From contig SVSQ01000007.1 in the NCBI GenBank assembly GCA_015064245.1, forward strand, positions 1 to 40,873: 40,873 nucleotides of DNA, written 5' to 3'. Each line of letters starts with the position of its first letter. Position 1 is the first letter of the stretch. The notes under the pieces are model-generated. The model saw only the letters and a program-made list of their open reading frames with translations. It had not been told where the DNA came from and made no database searches. A program made the translations under genes and the position numbers. This document shows positions 15,449-25,414 of this stretch, piece after piece. Origin of the DNA: Oscillospiraceae bacterium (GTDB lineage Bacteria > Bacillota > Clostridia > Oscillospirales > CAG-272).

Positions 15449-15478
15449 ATAATTAAATAATTAAATAGGAGTGTTCTT

Positions 15479-16993
15479 ATGAAAAAGTTAAGATTAGTCC
15501 TCATCCTTCTGTGCTTCTGCATGCTGCTGCCTATCGCCGCTTGCGGTAAAGAAGCGCCCAAGGAAGAAACCGGCGACAAGTACGTTTACGATGACAGCAC
15601 CCGTGAAAGAGCTGCTGACAGTATCCCCGAGGATTACGATCTTGAAAACCAGACAATCGGTTTCTTCTATCCTCTGGACCAGGAAAAATTTGCGATCGGC
15701 GACGGTGAAACAACGGATATCATCTATTCCAGAATACACGAAAGAAATCTCTCGGTTGAGGAAAGGCTGAACGTTGACATCGATTTTATCTCCTCCGGCG
15801 TTGAAGCTTGGCAGGATTCCTCCAACGTCATAAAGCAGGATATTCAGACGATGTCCGCAGCATGGGAGGTATGCTTTGCCTGCAATAACATGATCATTCA
15901 GCAGAAGCTCTTCAACTATTTCCACAACCTTAATGATTCCAACTACATAAACGCAGACGAGAGATGGTGGTATTCCGACGCTATCTACGAGCTTTCCGTT
16001 GATAACTACAACTACCGTTTCCTCTACGGCGATATCTGCTCTCAGACTCTCGGTCAGACCGGCGCGATCTACTACAATAAGGATATGTACGAGCAGTACC
16101 TCTCTCCAACAAAGGACAGAGACGAGCTCTATCAGAAGGTCCTTGACGGAACCTGGACTCTCGAAGAGTTCGACCGTCTCACAAAGAAGGCGCATATCGA
16201 AAAAGGCGGCGATGGCTCCAACGATATCTACGGCTGGTCCCTCTTCGGCTCAGGCGAAAAGATCTATTTCTTCCAGATCGGCTGCGGAATCAATATGTAT
16301 TACCGCGATGAATACGGAATGCCTATCATCGACTTCAAGAATGATAAGTCCGCAGACTTCGTAAACAAGCTTTACAGCATCATTTACGAAAACGAAGGCT
16401 CATGGCCCTTCTTCCCCGGTCTCGGCGGCGGTCCACGCGCAGAGCATAAGTACGACTTCCCCAACGGTAAGGTAATGTTCCTGGTCAAGTACGTCAATGC
16501 GGCGCTTGACGATGAGATGCGCGAGATGAAGACAGACTTCGGTATTCTCCCCTTCCCCAAGTGGGATCAGGATCAGGAAATGTACTACAGCATGCTCCAC
16601 AACTCCACGGTCATGACTGCTATTCCGATCTCTACTGATGAAGACAGAGCAAACGAAGAGGTAAGCGCTGTAGTTGAAGCAATGGCATCCGAGGCTTACC
16701 GCCGCGTTGCAGTCGCATATTACGAAACAGCTCTTAAAACGACCTATAACCGTGACGATATGTCCGCTCAGATGATCGATATCATCTGCGGTCAGCACGA
16801 TACAGTTAAATCCAGCCTTACAAAGAACTTTATTTACGAGTATTCCTGGTGCCTCGGCGGCATCGGAACGATAATGAACAGACTTATGAGCAATAAGTCC
16901 ACAAACTTCGTTTCCGAGTACGACAGCCGTATTGGATCTGCCGAAACAGGTCTCAAGGACCTCATCAAGCAGTACAAGGAAGGCAAGATCTAA
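15479..16993 (+). CDS. Extracellular solute-binding lipoprotein, paralogue 2
   Basis: A 504-residue lipoprotein with signal peptide and lipobox IAAC (lipidated at C22), close in length and order of motifs to the genes on both sides. The first lobe begins YDLENQTIGFFYPLDQEKF. The middle has RWWYSDAIYELSVDNYNYRF and GAIYYNKDMYEQYLSP, and the hinge region GTWTLEEFDRLTKKAHIEKG. The late FGILPFPKWDQDQEMYYSML and DMSAQMIDIICGQHD segments are nearly the same in all three. AGGAG lies nine bases before the ATG. Differences cluster in the middle (GSGEKIYFFQIGCGINMYYR and the following loop), where ligand contacts would be expected, so the paralogues may bind different glycans. Confidence 0.88.
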   Translation: MKKLRLVLILLCFCMLLPIAACGKEAPKEETGDKYVYDDSTRERAADSIPEDYDLENQTIGFFYPLDQEKFAIGDGETTDIIYSRIHERNLSVEERLNVDIDFISSGVEAWQDSSNVIKQDIQTMSAAWEVCFACNNMIIQQKLFNYFHNLNDSNYINADERWWYSDAIYELSVDNYNYRFLYGDICSQTLGQTGAIYYNKDMYEQYLSPTKDRDELYQKVLDGTWTLEEFDRLTKKAHIEKGGDGSNDIYGWSLFGSGEKIYFFQIGCGINMYYRDEYGMPIIDFKNDKSADFVNKLYSIIYENEGSWPFFPGLGGGPRAEHKYDFPNGKVMFLVKYVNAALDDEMREMKTDFGILPFPKWDQDQEMYYSMLHNSTVMTAIPISTDEDRANEEVSAVVEAMASEAYRRVAVAYYETALKTTYNRDDMSAQMIDIICGQHDTVKSSLTKNFIYEYSWCLGGIGTIMNRLMSNKSTNFVSEYDSRIGSAETGLKDLIKQYKEGKI

Positions 16994-17005
16994 TAATTTA
17001 TATGT

Positions 17006-17036
17006 AAAACTCTTCGATTTTTCCGGAGAGTTTTAT
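17006..17036 (+). terminator. Intrinsic terminator after paralogue 2
   Basis: AAAACTCT (17006-17013) pairs with AGAGTTTT (17027-17034). The stem is short and the T-tract forms part of the 3' arm, so it is weaker than its neighbours. Confidence 0.6.
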
Positions 17037-17046
17037 GATTTTATTC

Positions 17047-17075
17047 TTGACAATTTCTTGCAGTTGTGATATACT
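17047..17075 (+). promoter_or_regulatory. Promoter of the third solute-binding lipoprotein gene
   Basis: TTGACA (17047-17052) and TATACT (17070-17075) with a 17-base spacer, about 40 bases before the ATG at 17116. Confidence 0.85.
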
Positions 17076-17115
17076 TAATGGTAATAATTTTTTTATAATT
17101 TTAGGAGCTCATAAA

Positions 17116-18627
17116 ATGAAAAAGATAAGCTTATTATTGATCCTTCTCTGCGTATGTATGCTTCTGCCTCTTGCCTCTTGCGGAAAGCCCGAGAAACCTG
17201 CCGTAAGTGAGTTTGATCAGAAATACGACGACAAGACCAGAGAAACAGCGCGCGATCTCATTCCCGAAGACTACGATCTCGAGAATCAGACCATAGCATT
17301 CTTCTATCCCCGTTCCGATGAAAAGAGCGTTCTGGGTGACAGCGAATCCACAGATATCATCTTCTCCAGAATTCATGAGAGAAACCTCACCGTCGAAGAG
17401 CGTCTGAACGTTGATATCGAATTCATTGATTCCGGTACGACCGCATGGAGAGAAAACTCCGATATCATAAAGCGCGAGATCCAGACTATGTCTGCCGCTT
17501 GGGAAGCTGCGTTCGCGCAGGATAATATGGTGGTTGAAAAGCGTCTTTTCAACTATTTCCACGAATTCAACGACTCAAACTACATAGACATAGATGAAAG
17601 ATGGTGGTATCCCGACGCTATCATGGAGCTTTCTGTTGATAACAACAGTTACCGTTTCCTTTATGGAGATATCTCTATAAATACACTTGGAAAGACCGGT
17701 TGTCTTTACTACAACAAGGAGCTTTTCGAACAGTACGTATCCGCCAACAAAAACGGTGACGAGCCTTATCAGCTGGTACTGGACGGCAAGTGGACGTTTG
17801 AAGAATTTTCACGTCTCGTTAAAAAGTGTAACATAGAAAAGGGCGGAGACGGCTCAAACGATATCCATGGCTATTCCCTCTTCAAGAATGCAGAGGAGAT
17901 GCGTTTCTTCCAGGAAGGCGTTGGCATAACCATGTACGAAAGAGACGCATCAGGCTTCCCTGTGTTGAATTTCAATAATGAGAAGACAATCTCTTACACG
18001 GAAAAGCTCTATTCACTTCTTTATGAAAACGAGGGCGCTTGGCTCTTCTATCCCGGCGATCCTACGCCTCAGAGCGAGCATAAGAACGACTTCCCTGACG
18101 GCAAGGTCGTATTCCTTATCGGCTTCCTCAATACTGCTATCGACGCTAACATGAGAGAAATGAAGTCCGACTTCGGAATCCTGCCCTTCCCCAAGTGGGA
18201 TGAGGCTCAGGAGGAATACAGAAGCCTTTTGCACAACACGACAATTATGGCAGCTGTTCCCGTATGTACCGATATCGACAGAGCAAACGAGGAGATCAGC
18301 GCGGTTATCGAGGTGCTCGCTTCCGAGAGCTACAGAAGAGTTTCCGTTCCCTTCTACGAGGCTGCTCTTAAAACCGCTTATAACAGAGACGATTTCTCCG
18401 CTCAGATGATCGATATTATCGCAGGTAAGCACGACAAGGTAAAATCCACCCTTACAAAGAACTTCGTTTATGAATACGGCGCTTCTCTCGGTAACATCGG
18501 AAACATCTTCCACACTCTGATGAGCCAGAAGAGCAAGAACTTCGTATCAACCTATGACAGCATCCTCCCCCTCTACGAAGAAGGAATCAAAACTCTTATC
18601 CAGGAATATAAGAACGGCAAGATCTAA
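17116..18627 (+). CDS. Extracellular solute-binding lipoprotein, paralogue 3
   Basis: A 503-residue lipoprotein starting MKKISLLL with lipobox LASC (lipidated at C22). An upstream in-frame ATG at 17035 is rejected because it lies before the promoter. The protein follows the same order of blocks as its two neighbours: YDLENQTIAFFYPRSDEKS, RWWYPDAIMELSVDNNSYRF, GCLYYNKELFEQYVS, GKWTFEEFSRLVKKCNIEKG, FGILPFPKWDEAQEEYRSLL and QMIDIIAGKHDKVKSTLTKN. The likely role is capture of an extracellular sugar for an ABC importer encoded elsewhere. A bidirectional terminator separates it from the convergent PL8 gene, which could process the imported substrate. Confidence 0.88.
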   Translation: MKKISLLLILLCVCMLLPLASCGKPEKPAVSEFDQKYDDKTRETARDLIPEDYDLENQTIAFFYPRSDEKSVLGDSESTDIIFSRIHERNLTVEERLNVDIEFIDSGTTAWRENSDIIKREIQTMSAAWEAAFAQDNMVVEKRLFNYFHEFNDSNYIDIDERWWYPDAIMELSVDNNSYRFLYGDISINTLGKTGCLYYNKELFEQYVSANKNGDEPYQLVLDGKWTFEEFSRLVKKCNIEKGGDGSNDIHGYSLFKNAEEMRFFQEGVGITMYERDASGFPVLNFNNEKTISYTEKLYSLLYENEGAWLFYPGDPTPQSEHKNDFPDGKVVFLIGFLNTAIDANMREMKSDFGILPFPKWDEAQEEYRSLLHNTTIMAAVPVCTDIDRANEEISAVIEVLASESYRRVSVPFYEAALKTAYNRDDFSAQMIDIIAGKHDKVKSTLTKNFVYEYGASLGNIGNIFHTLMSQKSKNFVSTYDSILPLYEEGIKTLIQEYKNGKI

Positions 18628-18640
18628 ATCTAACATCAAA

Positions 18641-18667
18641 AAAGTCACACCCGCAGGTGTGACTTTT
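18641..18667. terminator. Bidirectional intrinsic terminator between paralogue 3 and the PL8 gene
   Basis: AAAGTCACACC (18641-18651) pairs perfectly with GGTGTGACTTT (18656-18666) over a four-base loop, with A-runs on the left and T-runs on the right. Confidence 0.92.
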
Positions 18668-18671
18668 TTAT

Positions 18672-20858
18672 TTACAGCTCGACCGACACGGTCAAGCCGT
18701 ATTTATCTGTATGATCGAGACTATATCGCTTTCCGTTTACTGTAACGGCGCTCTTTTTGATCTTATGGGTAGGATCGCACGCATAAAGCTTTCCGTCTTT
18801 TAATATTATCATGAGAGGAACGTCGGGCTCAACTCCGTCGAACTCACACGCGCTCCAGAAAACGTACATTTTCACGCCGTTTTTCCACTCAACTGCTTGA
18901 AGGGATCCGGTGTTTGAAAGTATTCTGAATTCGGGAGATAATGCGTACGCCGCCGTTTCACTTTCGTTTAATTCGGGAAGCAGAGCGTAGGCGTATTTTT
19001 CATTTTGAGGATCCACGCCGTGAGACGCGACTATATGCGTAAACGATCCGTCCTTACCTCCGCGCTGAGCCGTAAGGCGGAGCTTTTCGGGGAAATAATA
19101 GCCTCCAAAGCCCTTGATATAGAGCGCGGAAACGTCTCTTGGAAGGGCTTTGATCTCACCCGCAATCGCGAATTCTCCTTTTTCGGGTATTACGATCGGG
19201 TTGTGAGTCCTTCTGCTGTCGATAACGGTTATGACCTCTGCGCCGTCGTGAGCTGATATGTCGCATCCGAGACAAACTGCTGTTTTTTCATAAAAGAACC
19301 ACGCCTTTTTCGCTGTCAAAGAGCATTCTCTGACTTCGGGCGCGCCGCCGTACGAGAGATCCCTCGGCATTCGCTCGGGAGTTCCGTCTCCGTGATATGA
19401 CTCCAAAGCCATCGCAGCCGCGCCGCATTTACCGTCGCTCACTCCTCCGACAAAATCCCGGGAGCTGAGATATTCGTTCTTCTGCATGACCGAGACACAC
19501 TGACGCTCTCTTGTATCCAGCGTAGTTCCGGGACGGCGGTACGGATCGCATTTATCATAGCTTCCGGGATACGCCATATAGTCCGAGGAATACGCCGTCA
19601 GCATACCGTCGCCGAGATACCAGCCGTCCATATTCACGGAATTGATACATTCGTAGTTATAGATACGCTCCGAGGACATTGAAAGGGAAAACGCCGCGTT
19701 TCCGTTATGATGTACCATTCTGTCCGCATTTCCGAAGTTTTTATTTACGTTGTACTCGCTCGGCTTAAAGCTATCGTCTGCCAGAATTTTGCGAAACAGA
19801 TCGCAAGCGTCCGCAGACATCAGCGCGCAAAGCTCATCCATTCTGTCAGGATTTTTAAGTCCTGCGTTTGCCAAAACATTTCTTTTAATGTGACCGAGCA
19901 GTTCGTCACGATACCGGACGTTCACCACCGCAAGCTCGCAGATCGATGCCATGATCTTTCTGCCGTTTACTACTCCAACATTAGGATAGCGTCCGAGCAC
20001 GCTCCGTGAAACCACTCCCTTTGCAAGGAACGGGATAAATGAATTAAGCGCCCAACGGCACATCTTTTCTTCGATCACGGGATCGGCGTACTTTGTTCCC
20101 TTAAGTATCTTGCAGATCTCTACGTGAACTGCAAAATGTATCTGACCGTACAGTCCGTTCATAACGTGACGGGTATGGAATATGTAAGAGCCGTCGGTAT
20201 AGAAACCCTGCCCGTCGTTGAGCCCGCCGTCAACGTAGACGTGCGTATCTTCGATGTTGTTAAGCGCAAGGTATATCTTCTCCTCGTTTCTCTGCAAAAG
20301 TCCCGCGCCGATTATGAGCTTGGCAAAATGGACCTTGTTTGATGCGTAATCGCGGGGCTTTTTAACGAGGTGGTCAAAGAGCTTCAGATATTTCACGGCG
20401 TGATCGGGCGTTAAAATATCGCCAAGAACGACGAGGATATGCATAATGTACTGGGGAGAGTCGATCTGCCAGCGATGCCAGTTGAAAAGACGGGTATCAC
20501 GCCAGCCGACGCCGTCTATCTCCTTCTGTCCGAATCGGTTTTCGTACATCCATTCAAGACTGAAAAGTATCTTTTCAAGAACCTCGCCGTTTTTATAGTA
20601 TTTCGAGCCGTAGGAGCCCCACGCCATTGCAAGAGAGTTCATATATCGGAACTCTTTTACCATTTCGTCCGTATTTTCGGGCATTCTTCCGAGAAAAAGA
20701 GAGTCTTTACCGCTCGCGTCGTAAAGCATACGAGCCTCTTCCGCCTCTTTTTCTATATTTGACAGTCTTTTTTGCACCGCGGGATCGGAAAGATCGGCGT
20801 CCGCGCTGACCACTAATATTCTTTTCCAGTTTTCAAGCGCCGTTTTTATATTTTCCAT
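18672..20858 (-). CDS. Polysaccharide lyase family 8-like enzyme, intracellular
   Basis: A 728-residue protein with PL8 organisation: an N-terminal alpha/alpha toroid (about 1-340) and C-terminal beta-sandwich domains. The catalytic region is TDGSYIFHTRHVMNGLYGQI (221-240), with His and Tyr as in hyaluronate, chondroitin AC and xanthan lyases. NWHRWQIDSPQ (126-136) gives the charge-neutralising Asn. ADRMVHHNGNAAFSLSMSSE, the NMDGWYLGDGM segment and RRPGTTLD are also family hallmarks. PL8 enzymes split uronate-containing chains by beta-elimination. No signal peptide is visible, unlike most secreted PL8 enzymes, so it should act on imported oligosaccharides, perhaps those bound by the adjacent lipoproteins. 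The gene has its own promoter and is monocistronic here. Confidence 0.87.
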   Translation of the reverse strand: MENIKTALENWKRILVVSADADLSDPAVQKRLSNIEKEAEEARMLYDASGKDSLFLGRMPENTDEMVKEFRYMNSLAMAWGSYGSKYYKNGEVLEKILFSLEWMYENRFGQKEIDGVGWRDTRLFNWHRWQIDSPQYIMHILVVLGDILTPDHAVKYLKLFDHLVKKPRDYASNKVHFAKLIIGAGLLQRNEEKIYLALNNIEDTHVYVDGGLNDGQGFYTDGSYIFHTRHVMNGLYGQIHFAVHVEICKILKGTKYADPVIEEKMCRWALNSFIPFLAKGVVSRSVLGRYPNVGVVNGRKIMASICELAVVNVRYRDELLGHIKRNVLANAGLKNPDRMDELCALMSADACDLFRKILADDSFKPSEYNVNKNFGNADRMVHHNGNAAFSLSMSSERIYNYECINSVNMDGWYLGDGMLTAYSSDYMAYPGSYDKCDPYRRPGTTLDTRERQCVSVMQKNEYLSSRDFVGGVSDGKCGAAAMALESYHGDGTPERMPRDLSYGGAPEVRECSLTAKKAWFFYEKTAVCLGCDISAHDGAEVITVIDSRRTHNPIVIPEKGEFAIAGEIKALPRDVSALYIKGFGGYYFPEKLRLTAQRGGKDGSFTHIVASHGVDPQNEKYAYALLPELNESETAAYALSPEFRILSNTGSLQAVEWKNGVKMYVFWSACEFDGVEPDVPLMIILKDGKLYACDPTHKIKKSAVTVNGKRYSLDHTDKYGLTVSVEL

Positions 20859-20887
20859 GAACTAAAGCTCCCTTGTTTTTTTATTTT

Positions 20888-20916
20888 AGTATAACACACC
20901 GATCATAATTTTTCAA
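20888..20916 (-). promoter_or_regulatory. Promoter of the PL8 gene
   Basis: On the minus strand TTGAAA (plus 20911-20916) is 17 bases before TATACT (plus 20888-20893). It diverges from the miaB promoter. Confidence 0.75.
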
Positions 20917-20949
20917 TAGTAAATTTGTTTTTTTATTCACAGAAAACTG

Positions 20950-20978
20950 TTGAAAAACTTTCTTAAATATGTTATAAT
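20950..20978 (+). promoter_or_regulatory. Promoter of miaB
   Basis: TTGAAA (20950-20955) and TATAAT (20973-20978) are separated by 17 bases, about 50 bases upstream of the start codon. Confidence 0.78.
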
Positions 20979-21029
20979 GTATAATGGTTTATAATGCGAA
21001 GTTAAATGTTATACTAATAGGACTAATAT

Positions 21030-22454
21030 ATGAAAAAGAACGTTCAAATATCAAGCGTGGAGCTTGAAAAGCAGATAAGCTTTATGGCGCAGATAAAAGC
21101 CTTGAATACTGAAGAAAAATACGTCTATATCCAGACCTTCGGCTGTCAGCAAAACGAGGCGGACAGCGAAAGGCTTCTCGGTATGGCGGCTCAGATGGGG
21201 TACATGCGCGTCTCTGACGCGGAAAAAGCCGACCTCATTCTTATAAACACCTGCGCCGTCCGCGAGCACGCTGAGCTGAAGGCGCTTTCCATCACGGGAA
21301 ATTTCAAGCACTGCAAGGAAAAAAATCCCTCTCTTATAATCGGAATATGCGGCTGTATGGTCTCTCAGGAGCACCGTCTCGGAGATATCAAAAAACGTTA
21401 TCCTTACGTTGATTTTCTTTTGGGAACTACTCTTATCCACCGTTTTCCAGAGATACTCAGCTCGGTAATAACGCAAAAAAAGCGATTCTTCTGGATCGAT
21501 CCCGACACGGCTGTTATAGCCGAGGAGCTTCCCGTTCAGCGCGAAAAGGGCGGCTCAAGCGCCTGGGTATCGGTCATGTACGGCTGCAATAATTTCTGCA
21601 CCTACTGCATCGTCCCCTACGTTCGCGGACGCGAAAGAAGCCGCAGACCTCAGGCTATTTTAGACGAGATCAGAGCTCTGATTGCAGACGGAGTGAAGGA
21701 GATCACTCTGCTCGGTCAGAACGTAAACTCCTACAGTCCATGCGAGCCCGAAGACTATGATTTTTCCGATCTGCTTACGGACATCTGCGCTCTTGAAGGC
21801 GAGGCGATAATCCATTTTATGACCAGCCATCCAAAAGACGCGACGCATAAGCTTATCGACGTTATCGCCGCAAATCCGCCTGCTAAGAATAAAATAGGCA
21901 TCTCCCGCCGTTTTCATCTGCCACTTCAATCGGGAAACGACAGGATCCTAAAGGCGATGAACCGCCGTTACGATTCTGCGCGCTATCTGTCTCTCGTAAG
22001 CTACATGAGAGAAAAAATGCCGGATATCGCGATCACGACGGATATCATAGTAGGATTTCCTACGGAAACCGAGGAAGAGTTTCAGGACACCCTGAAGGTG
22101 ATCTCGACAGTCAGATACGATAATATCTACTCCTTCATCTATTCCAAGAGAAACGGCACACCCGCCGCCGAGATGGAGGATCAGGTTCCAGACGAGATCA
22201 AGAGCGAGCGTATGCGCAGACTTCTCGACCTGCAGGGCGCCATCTCAAAGGAAAAGAACAGCGATTACGTCGGAAAGGTTCTGCGCGGTCTTGTTGAAGG
22301 CAGAAGCAAAACGAATCCTCTCCGTCTTACTGCCAGAACTGAAAACAACCGTCTCATACACTTTGAGGGCGACGACAGCCTTATCGGTGAGTACGCGGAC
22401 TTCTTTATCGAGGAAGCGGAAGCTCACGAGCTGTTCGGAAAATTGGTAAAATAA
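21030..22454 (+). CDS. miaB: tRNA-2-methylthio-N6-dimethylallyladenosine synthase
   Basis: A 474-residue methylthiotransferase that adds a methylthio group to isopentenyl-A37 in tRNAs reading codons that begin with U. The N-terminal UPF0004 domain holds the auxiliary 4Fe-4S Cys residues C39 (TFGCQQNEAD), C75 (NTCAVREHAE) and C109 (GICGCMVSQE). The radical SAM motif C186-NNF-C190-TY-C193 follows in MYGCNNFCTYCIVPYVRGRE. The TRAM domain is at the C-terminus (about 405-470). Length and motif order fit MiaB rather than MtaB. There is a promoter upstream, but the ribosome binding site is weak. The mutS start lies 46 bases downstream, the common clostridial order miaB-mutS. Confidence 0.95.
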   Translation: MKKNVQISSVELEKQISFMAQIKALNTEEKYVYIQTFGCQQNEADSERLLGMAAQMGYMRVSDAEKADLILINTCAVREHAELKALSITGNFKHCKEKNPSLIIGICGCMVSQEHRLGDIKKRYPYVDFLLGTTLIHRFPEILSSVITQKKRFFWIDPDTAVIAEELPVQREKGGSSAWVSVMYGCNNFCTYCIVPYVRGRERSRRPQAILDEIRALIADGVKEITLLGQNVNSYSPCEPEDYDFSDLLTDICALEGEAIIHFMTSHPKDATHKLIDVIAANPPAKNKIGISRRFHLPLQSGNDRILKAMNRRYDSARYLSLVSYMREKMPDIAITTDIIVGFPTETEEEFQDTLKVISTVRYDNIYSFIYSKRNGTPAAEMEDQVPDEIKSERMRRLLDLQGAISKEKNSDYVGKVLRGLVEGRSKTNPLRLTARTENNRLIHFEGDDSLIGEYADFFIEEAEAHELFGKLVK

Positions 22455-22500
22455 AGCGTAAATCATTCAAAAAATCATTTGTCAGAAAGGACACATATCT

Positions 22501-25083
22501 ATGACCCCGATGATGCTTCAATATCTGGAGATCAAAAAACAGTATCCCGACGCGTTTTTATTCTACCGCCTCGGCGACTTTTACGAAATGTTTTTTGACG
22601 ATGCTAAAAACGCGTCCAGAATCCTCGATTTGACCCTTACGGGACGTGATTGCGGTGAGGCTGAAAGAGCGCCTATGTGCGGTGTTCCCTATCACGCCGC
22701 CGATAACTATATAGCCCGTCTCGTTGCCAAGGGCCATAAGGTGGTCATTTGCGAGCAGATGGAAGACCCTGCAAGCGCAAAGGGCATCGTCCGCCGCGAT
22801 ATTGTCCGTATCGTCACTCCCGGTACGGTTACCGACAACGCTATGCTTGACGATAAGCAGAACAACTATCTCTGCTCTGTTTTCATAGGTGAAAACGAAG
22901 CGGCGATCGCCTTCGCCGACGCATCTACCGGAGACCTCTCCGCAACGGTCATCAAGGGAGCGGATATCGAAAACCGTATAATCACGGAAGCTGAGGCATA
23001 TTCCCCGAAAGAGGTGCTGATAAACACATCTGTCGCTCCTTACAGACAGCTTTTTGATTACTTTTCAAAGCGTCTGCACGCAGTTATAAACGATAACTGT
23101 CCCGATGCCTTTGAATACGAAAAAGCCCTTCTTCTCTTGAAGAGACAGCTCGGAAAGGCTTATTCCGAGCAGAAAATAGACTCCCCTTCCCTGGTTTCCT
23201 GCATAGGCGCGCTGGTGGGATATATAAGCGAAAACCAAAAGTCCGCCGTTTCATACGTTAAGAGCATCAACGTCTATTCCGACGGGCAATATCTTGAGAT
23301 CGATCCCAACACAAGAAGAAATCTCGAGCTTTGCGAGACAATGCGTACCAAAGAGAAAAAGGGCTCTCTGCTCTGGGTGCTTGACCGCACCCGTACCTCT
23401 ATGGGCGCCCGTCTGCTCCGTCAATGGATAGAGCTTCCTCTGGTAAACACGCACTACATCACCCTCCGTCAGGAAGCGGTGGGCGAGCTCAAGGATAATT
23501 ATATGCTCCGCGAGGAGATAGGCGAAAATCTGAAAAACGTCCTTGATATCGAGCGTCTTATGTCAAAGATCGTTTACGGAACGGCAAACGCAAAGGACGT
23601 CAAAGCCGTAGCCGACACCGTCGCAGTTATCAAGCCCCTGCTTGAGCTTATGGCTGACGTTGAGTGCGACGAGCTTCGCCGTATCCGCGACACCCTCGAT
23701 CCTATGGACGAGCTTGTAAACGAGATCTCCGCCACCATCGTGGATCAGCCTCCCTTCACCGTCAGAGAAGGTCAGATGATAAACGAGGGCGTCAACGCAG
23801 AGCTGGACAGACTTCACGGTCTTCTCAAAAACAGCAAGGAATATCTTGAAGAGATCGTTGAGGAAGAAAGACGTATAACCGGTATTTCAAAGCTGAAATG
23901 CGGCTACAACAGAGTTTTCGGCTACTATATCGAGATCACCAACGCAAACAAGGGCGAGCTTCCCGATTACTATATCAGAAAGCAGACGCTCTCGGGCGCG
24001 GAAAGATACATAACCCCCAAGCTCAAGGAGCTGGAATCCGAGATCCTCGGCGCTTCCGAAAAGATATGCGCGCTGGAATACGATATTTTCTGCGCTCTCC
24101 GCGACAAGACCGCTTCACTTACAAACGAGATACAAAAGAACGCCTCGCTTCTGGCGCTCCTTGACGTTTACGTCAGCCTCAGCGACACGGCGTCCAGAAA
24201 TAACTTCGTCCGCCCCGAGATCAGCTATGACGATAAGATCCAAATAACCGACGGCAGACATCCCGTGGTTGAACAATGCGTAAGCGACAGCTATTTCGTT
24301 CCGAACGATACCGATCTTGACACAGAGCACAACCGTCTTATGCTGATAACCGGACCGAATATGGCGGGTAAATCCACATATATGCGTCAGGTCGCACTTA
24401 TTACCCTTATGGCGCAGATCGGCTCCTTCGTTCCCGCGAAAGAGGCTCACATCGGTATAGTCGACAAGCTGTTCACCCGTGTCGGCGCTTCCGACGATCT
24501 TGCGTCGGGACAGTCCACCTTTATGCTGGAGATGAACGAGGTCGCCTACATTCTCAAAAATGCCACCAAGCGTTCCCTCATCATTTACGACGAGATAGGG
24601 AGAGGAACCAGCACCTTCGACGGAATGAGCATCGCCCGCGCCGTCGCGGAATACACGGCAGGCAAGAAGCTTGGCGCAAAGACGCTGTTCGCAACCCACT
24701 ATCACGAGCTTACCGCTCTCGAGGACGAGCTTCCGGGCGTAGTAAATTACAACATAGCCGCAAAGAAAAAGGGCGACGATATAATCTTTTTGCGTAAGAT
24801 AATCCGCGGTAACGCCGACGACAGCTACGGTATCGAGGTAGCAAAGCTGGCGGGCGTTCCGAACGAGGTCATCAAGAGAGCCAAGACAATTCTATCGCAG
24901 ATAGAATCGGGAGAAGGCGCAGTCTCGCCAAAAGCCCCGAAGCAGGCTCATGACGACGGAACTATCTCATTTGAAGACATCGCAAACGCTGAATTAGCCG
25001 CAAAAGTAAAAAATGTAGATATCAATACGCTTACGCCTATTGAGGCTCTTAACTTTATCTTTGAGCTGAAAAAGATGATTTAA
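22501..25083 (+). CDS. mutS: DNA mismatch repair protein MutS
   Basis: An 860-residue MutS1. The mismatch-reading motif is LGDFYEMFFDDA near residue 30. The connector, lever and clamp domains follow, and the ATPase has Walker A G618-PNMAGKST (ITGPNMAGKST), the signature ASDDLASGQSTFMLEMNEVA and Walker B LIIYDEIGRGTSTFDG. The C-terminal helix-turn-helix region and a final amphipathic tail (PIEALNFIFELKKMI) complete the normal length. It binds base mismatches and small loops and recruits MutL. AGAAAGGAC precedes the ATG. Unlike in many relatives, mutL does not follow directly; a 0.8-kb repeat island intervenes. Confidence 0.97.
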   Translation: MTPMMLQYLEIKKQYPDAFLFYRLGDFYEMFFDDAKNASRILDLTLTGRDCGEAERAPMCGVPYHAADNYIARLVAKGHKVVICEQMEDPASAKGIVRRDIVRIVTPGTVTDNAMLDDKQNNYLCSVFIGENEAAIAFADASTGDLSATVIKGADIENRIITEAEAYSPKEVLINTSVAPYRQLFDYFSKRLHAVINDNCPDAFEYEKALLLLKRQLGKAYSEQKIDSPSLVSCIGALVGYISENQKSAVSYVKSINVYSDGQYLEIDPNTRRNLELCETMRTKEKKGSLLWVLDRTRTSMGARLLRQWIELPLVNTHYITLRQEAVGELKDNYMLREEIGENLKNVLDIERLMSKIVYGTANAKDVKAVADTVAVIKPLLELMADVECDELRRIRDTLDPMDELVNEISATIVDQPPFTVREGQMINEGVNAELDRLHGLLKNSKEYLEEIVEEERRITGISKLKCGYNRVFGYYIEITNANKGELPDYYIRKQTLSGAERYITPKLKELESEILGASEKICALEYDIFCALRDKTASLTNEIQKNASLLALLDVYVSLSDTASRNNFVRPEISYDDKIQITDGRHPVVEQCVSDSYFVPNDTDLDTEHNRLMLITGPNMAGKSTYMRQVALITLMAQIGSFVPAKEAHIGIVDKLFTRVGASDDLASGQSTFMLEMNEVAYILKNATKRSLIIYDEIGRGTSTFDGMSIARAVAEYTAGKKLGAKTLFATHYHELTALEDELPGVVNYNIAAKKKGDDIIFLRKIIRGNADDSYGIEVAKLAGVPNEVIKRAKTILSQIESGEGAVSPKAPKQAHDDGTISFEDIANAELAAKVKNVDINTLTPIEALNFIFELKKMI

Positions 25084-25414
25084 TCAATCTCATGGATTGG
25101 TGTTTATAGGTGCGTAGCACCGCAGGTTTTAATTTACAAATTTTGTTTAAGACGGATATTTTGGGTATAATTTAAAATTCTTTTTTATATGTTCATTTCT
25201 TTCCTCTTTCTTTCCGAAGAAAGAAGAAAGAAACGAACCAAAGAAAGAAGAAAGAAACGGGTGCGATCATCTACAGAAAATTCGCTCAAAAGTAGGAGCG
25301 AATTTTGGGTTGTAAAAATGATGCTACTGCGGTCATTCCACCAAATTTCTGCGAAGATTTCGGTCTTTTCCCATCGGGAAAAGCGCTGACCACCGTCAGC
25401 GAGAAAGCTTCGAG

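Noticed and set aside
17035..17115. Upstream extension of the third lipoprotein (27 extra residues)
   Set aside because: It would cover the promoter and place residues before the signal peptide; the ATG at 17116 gives the same N-terminus as the two paralogues.
13766..18627. The three similar lipoprotein genes considered as an assembly duplication
   Set aside because: They differ at many residues and in their promoters, terminators and spacers, so they are true diverged paralogues.
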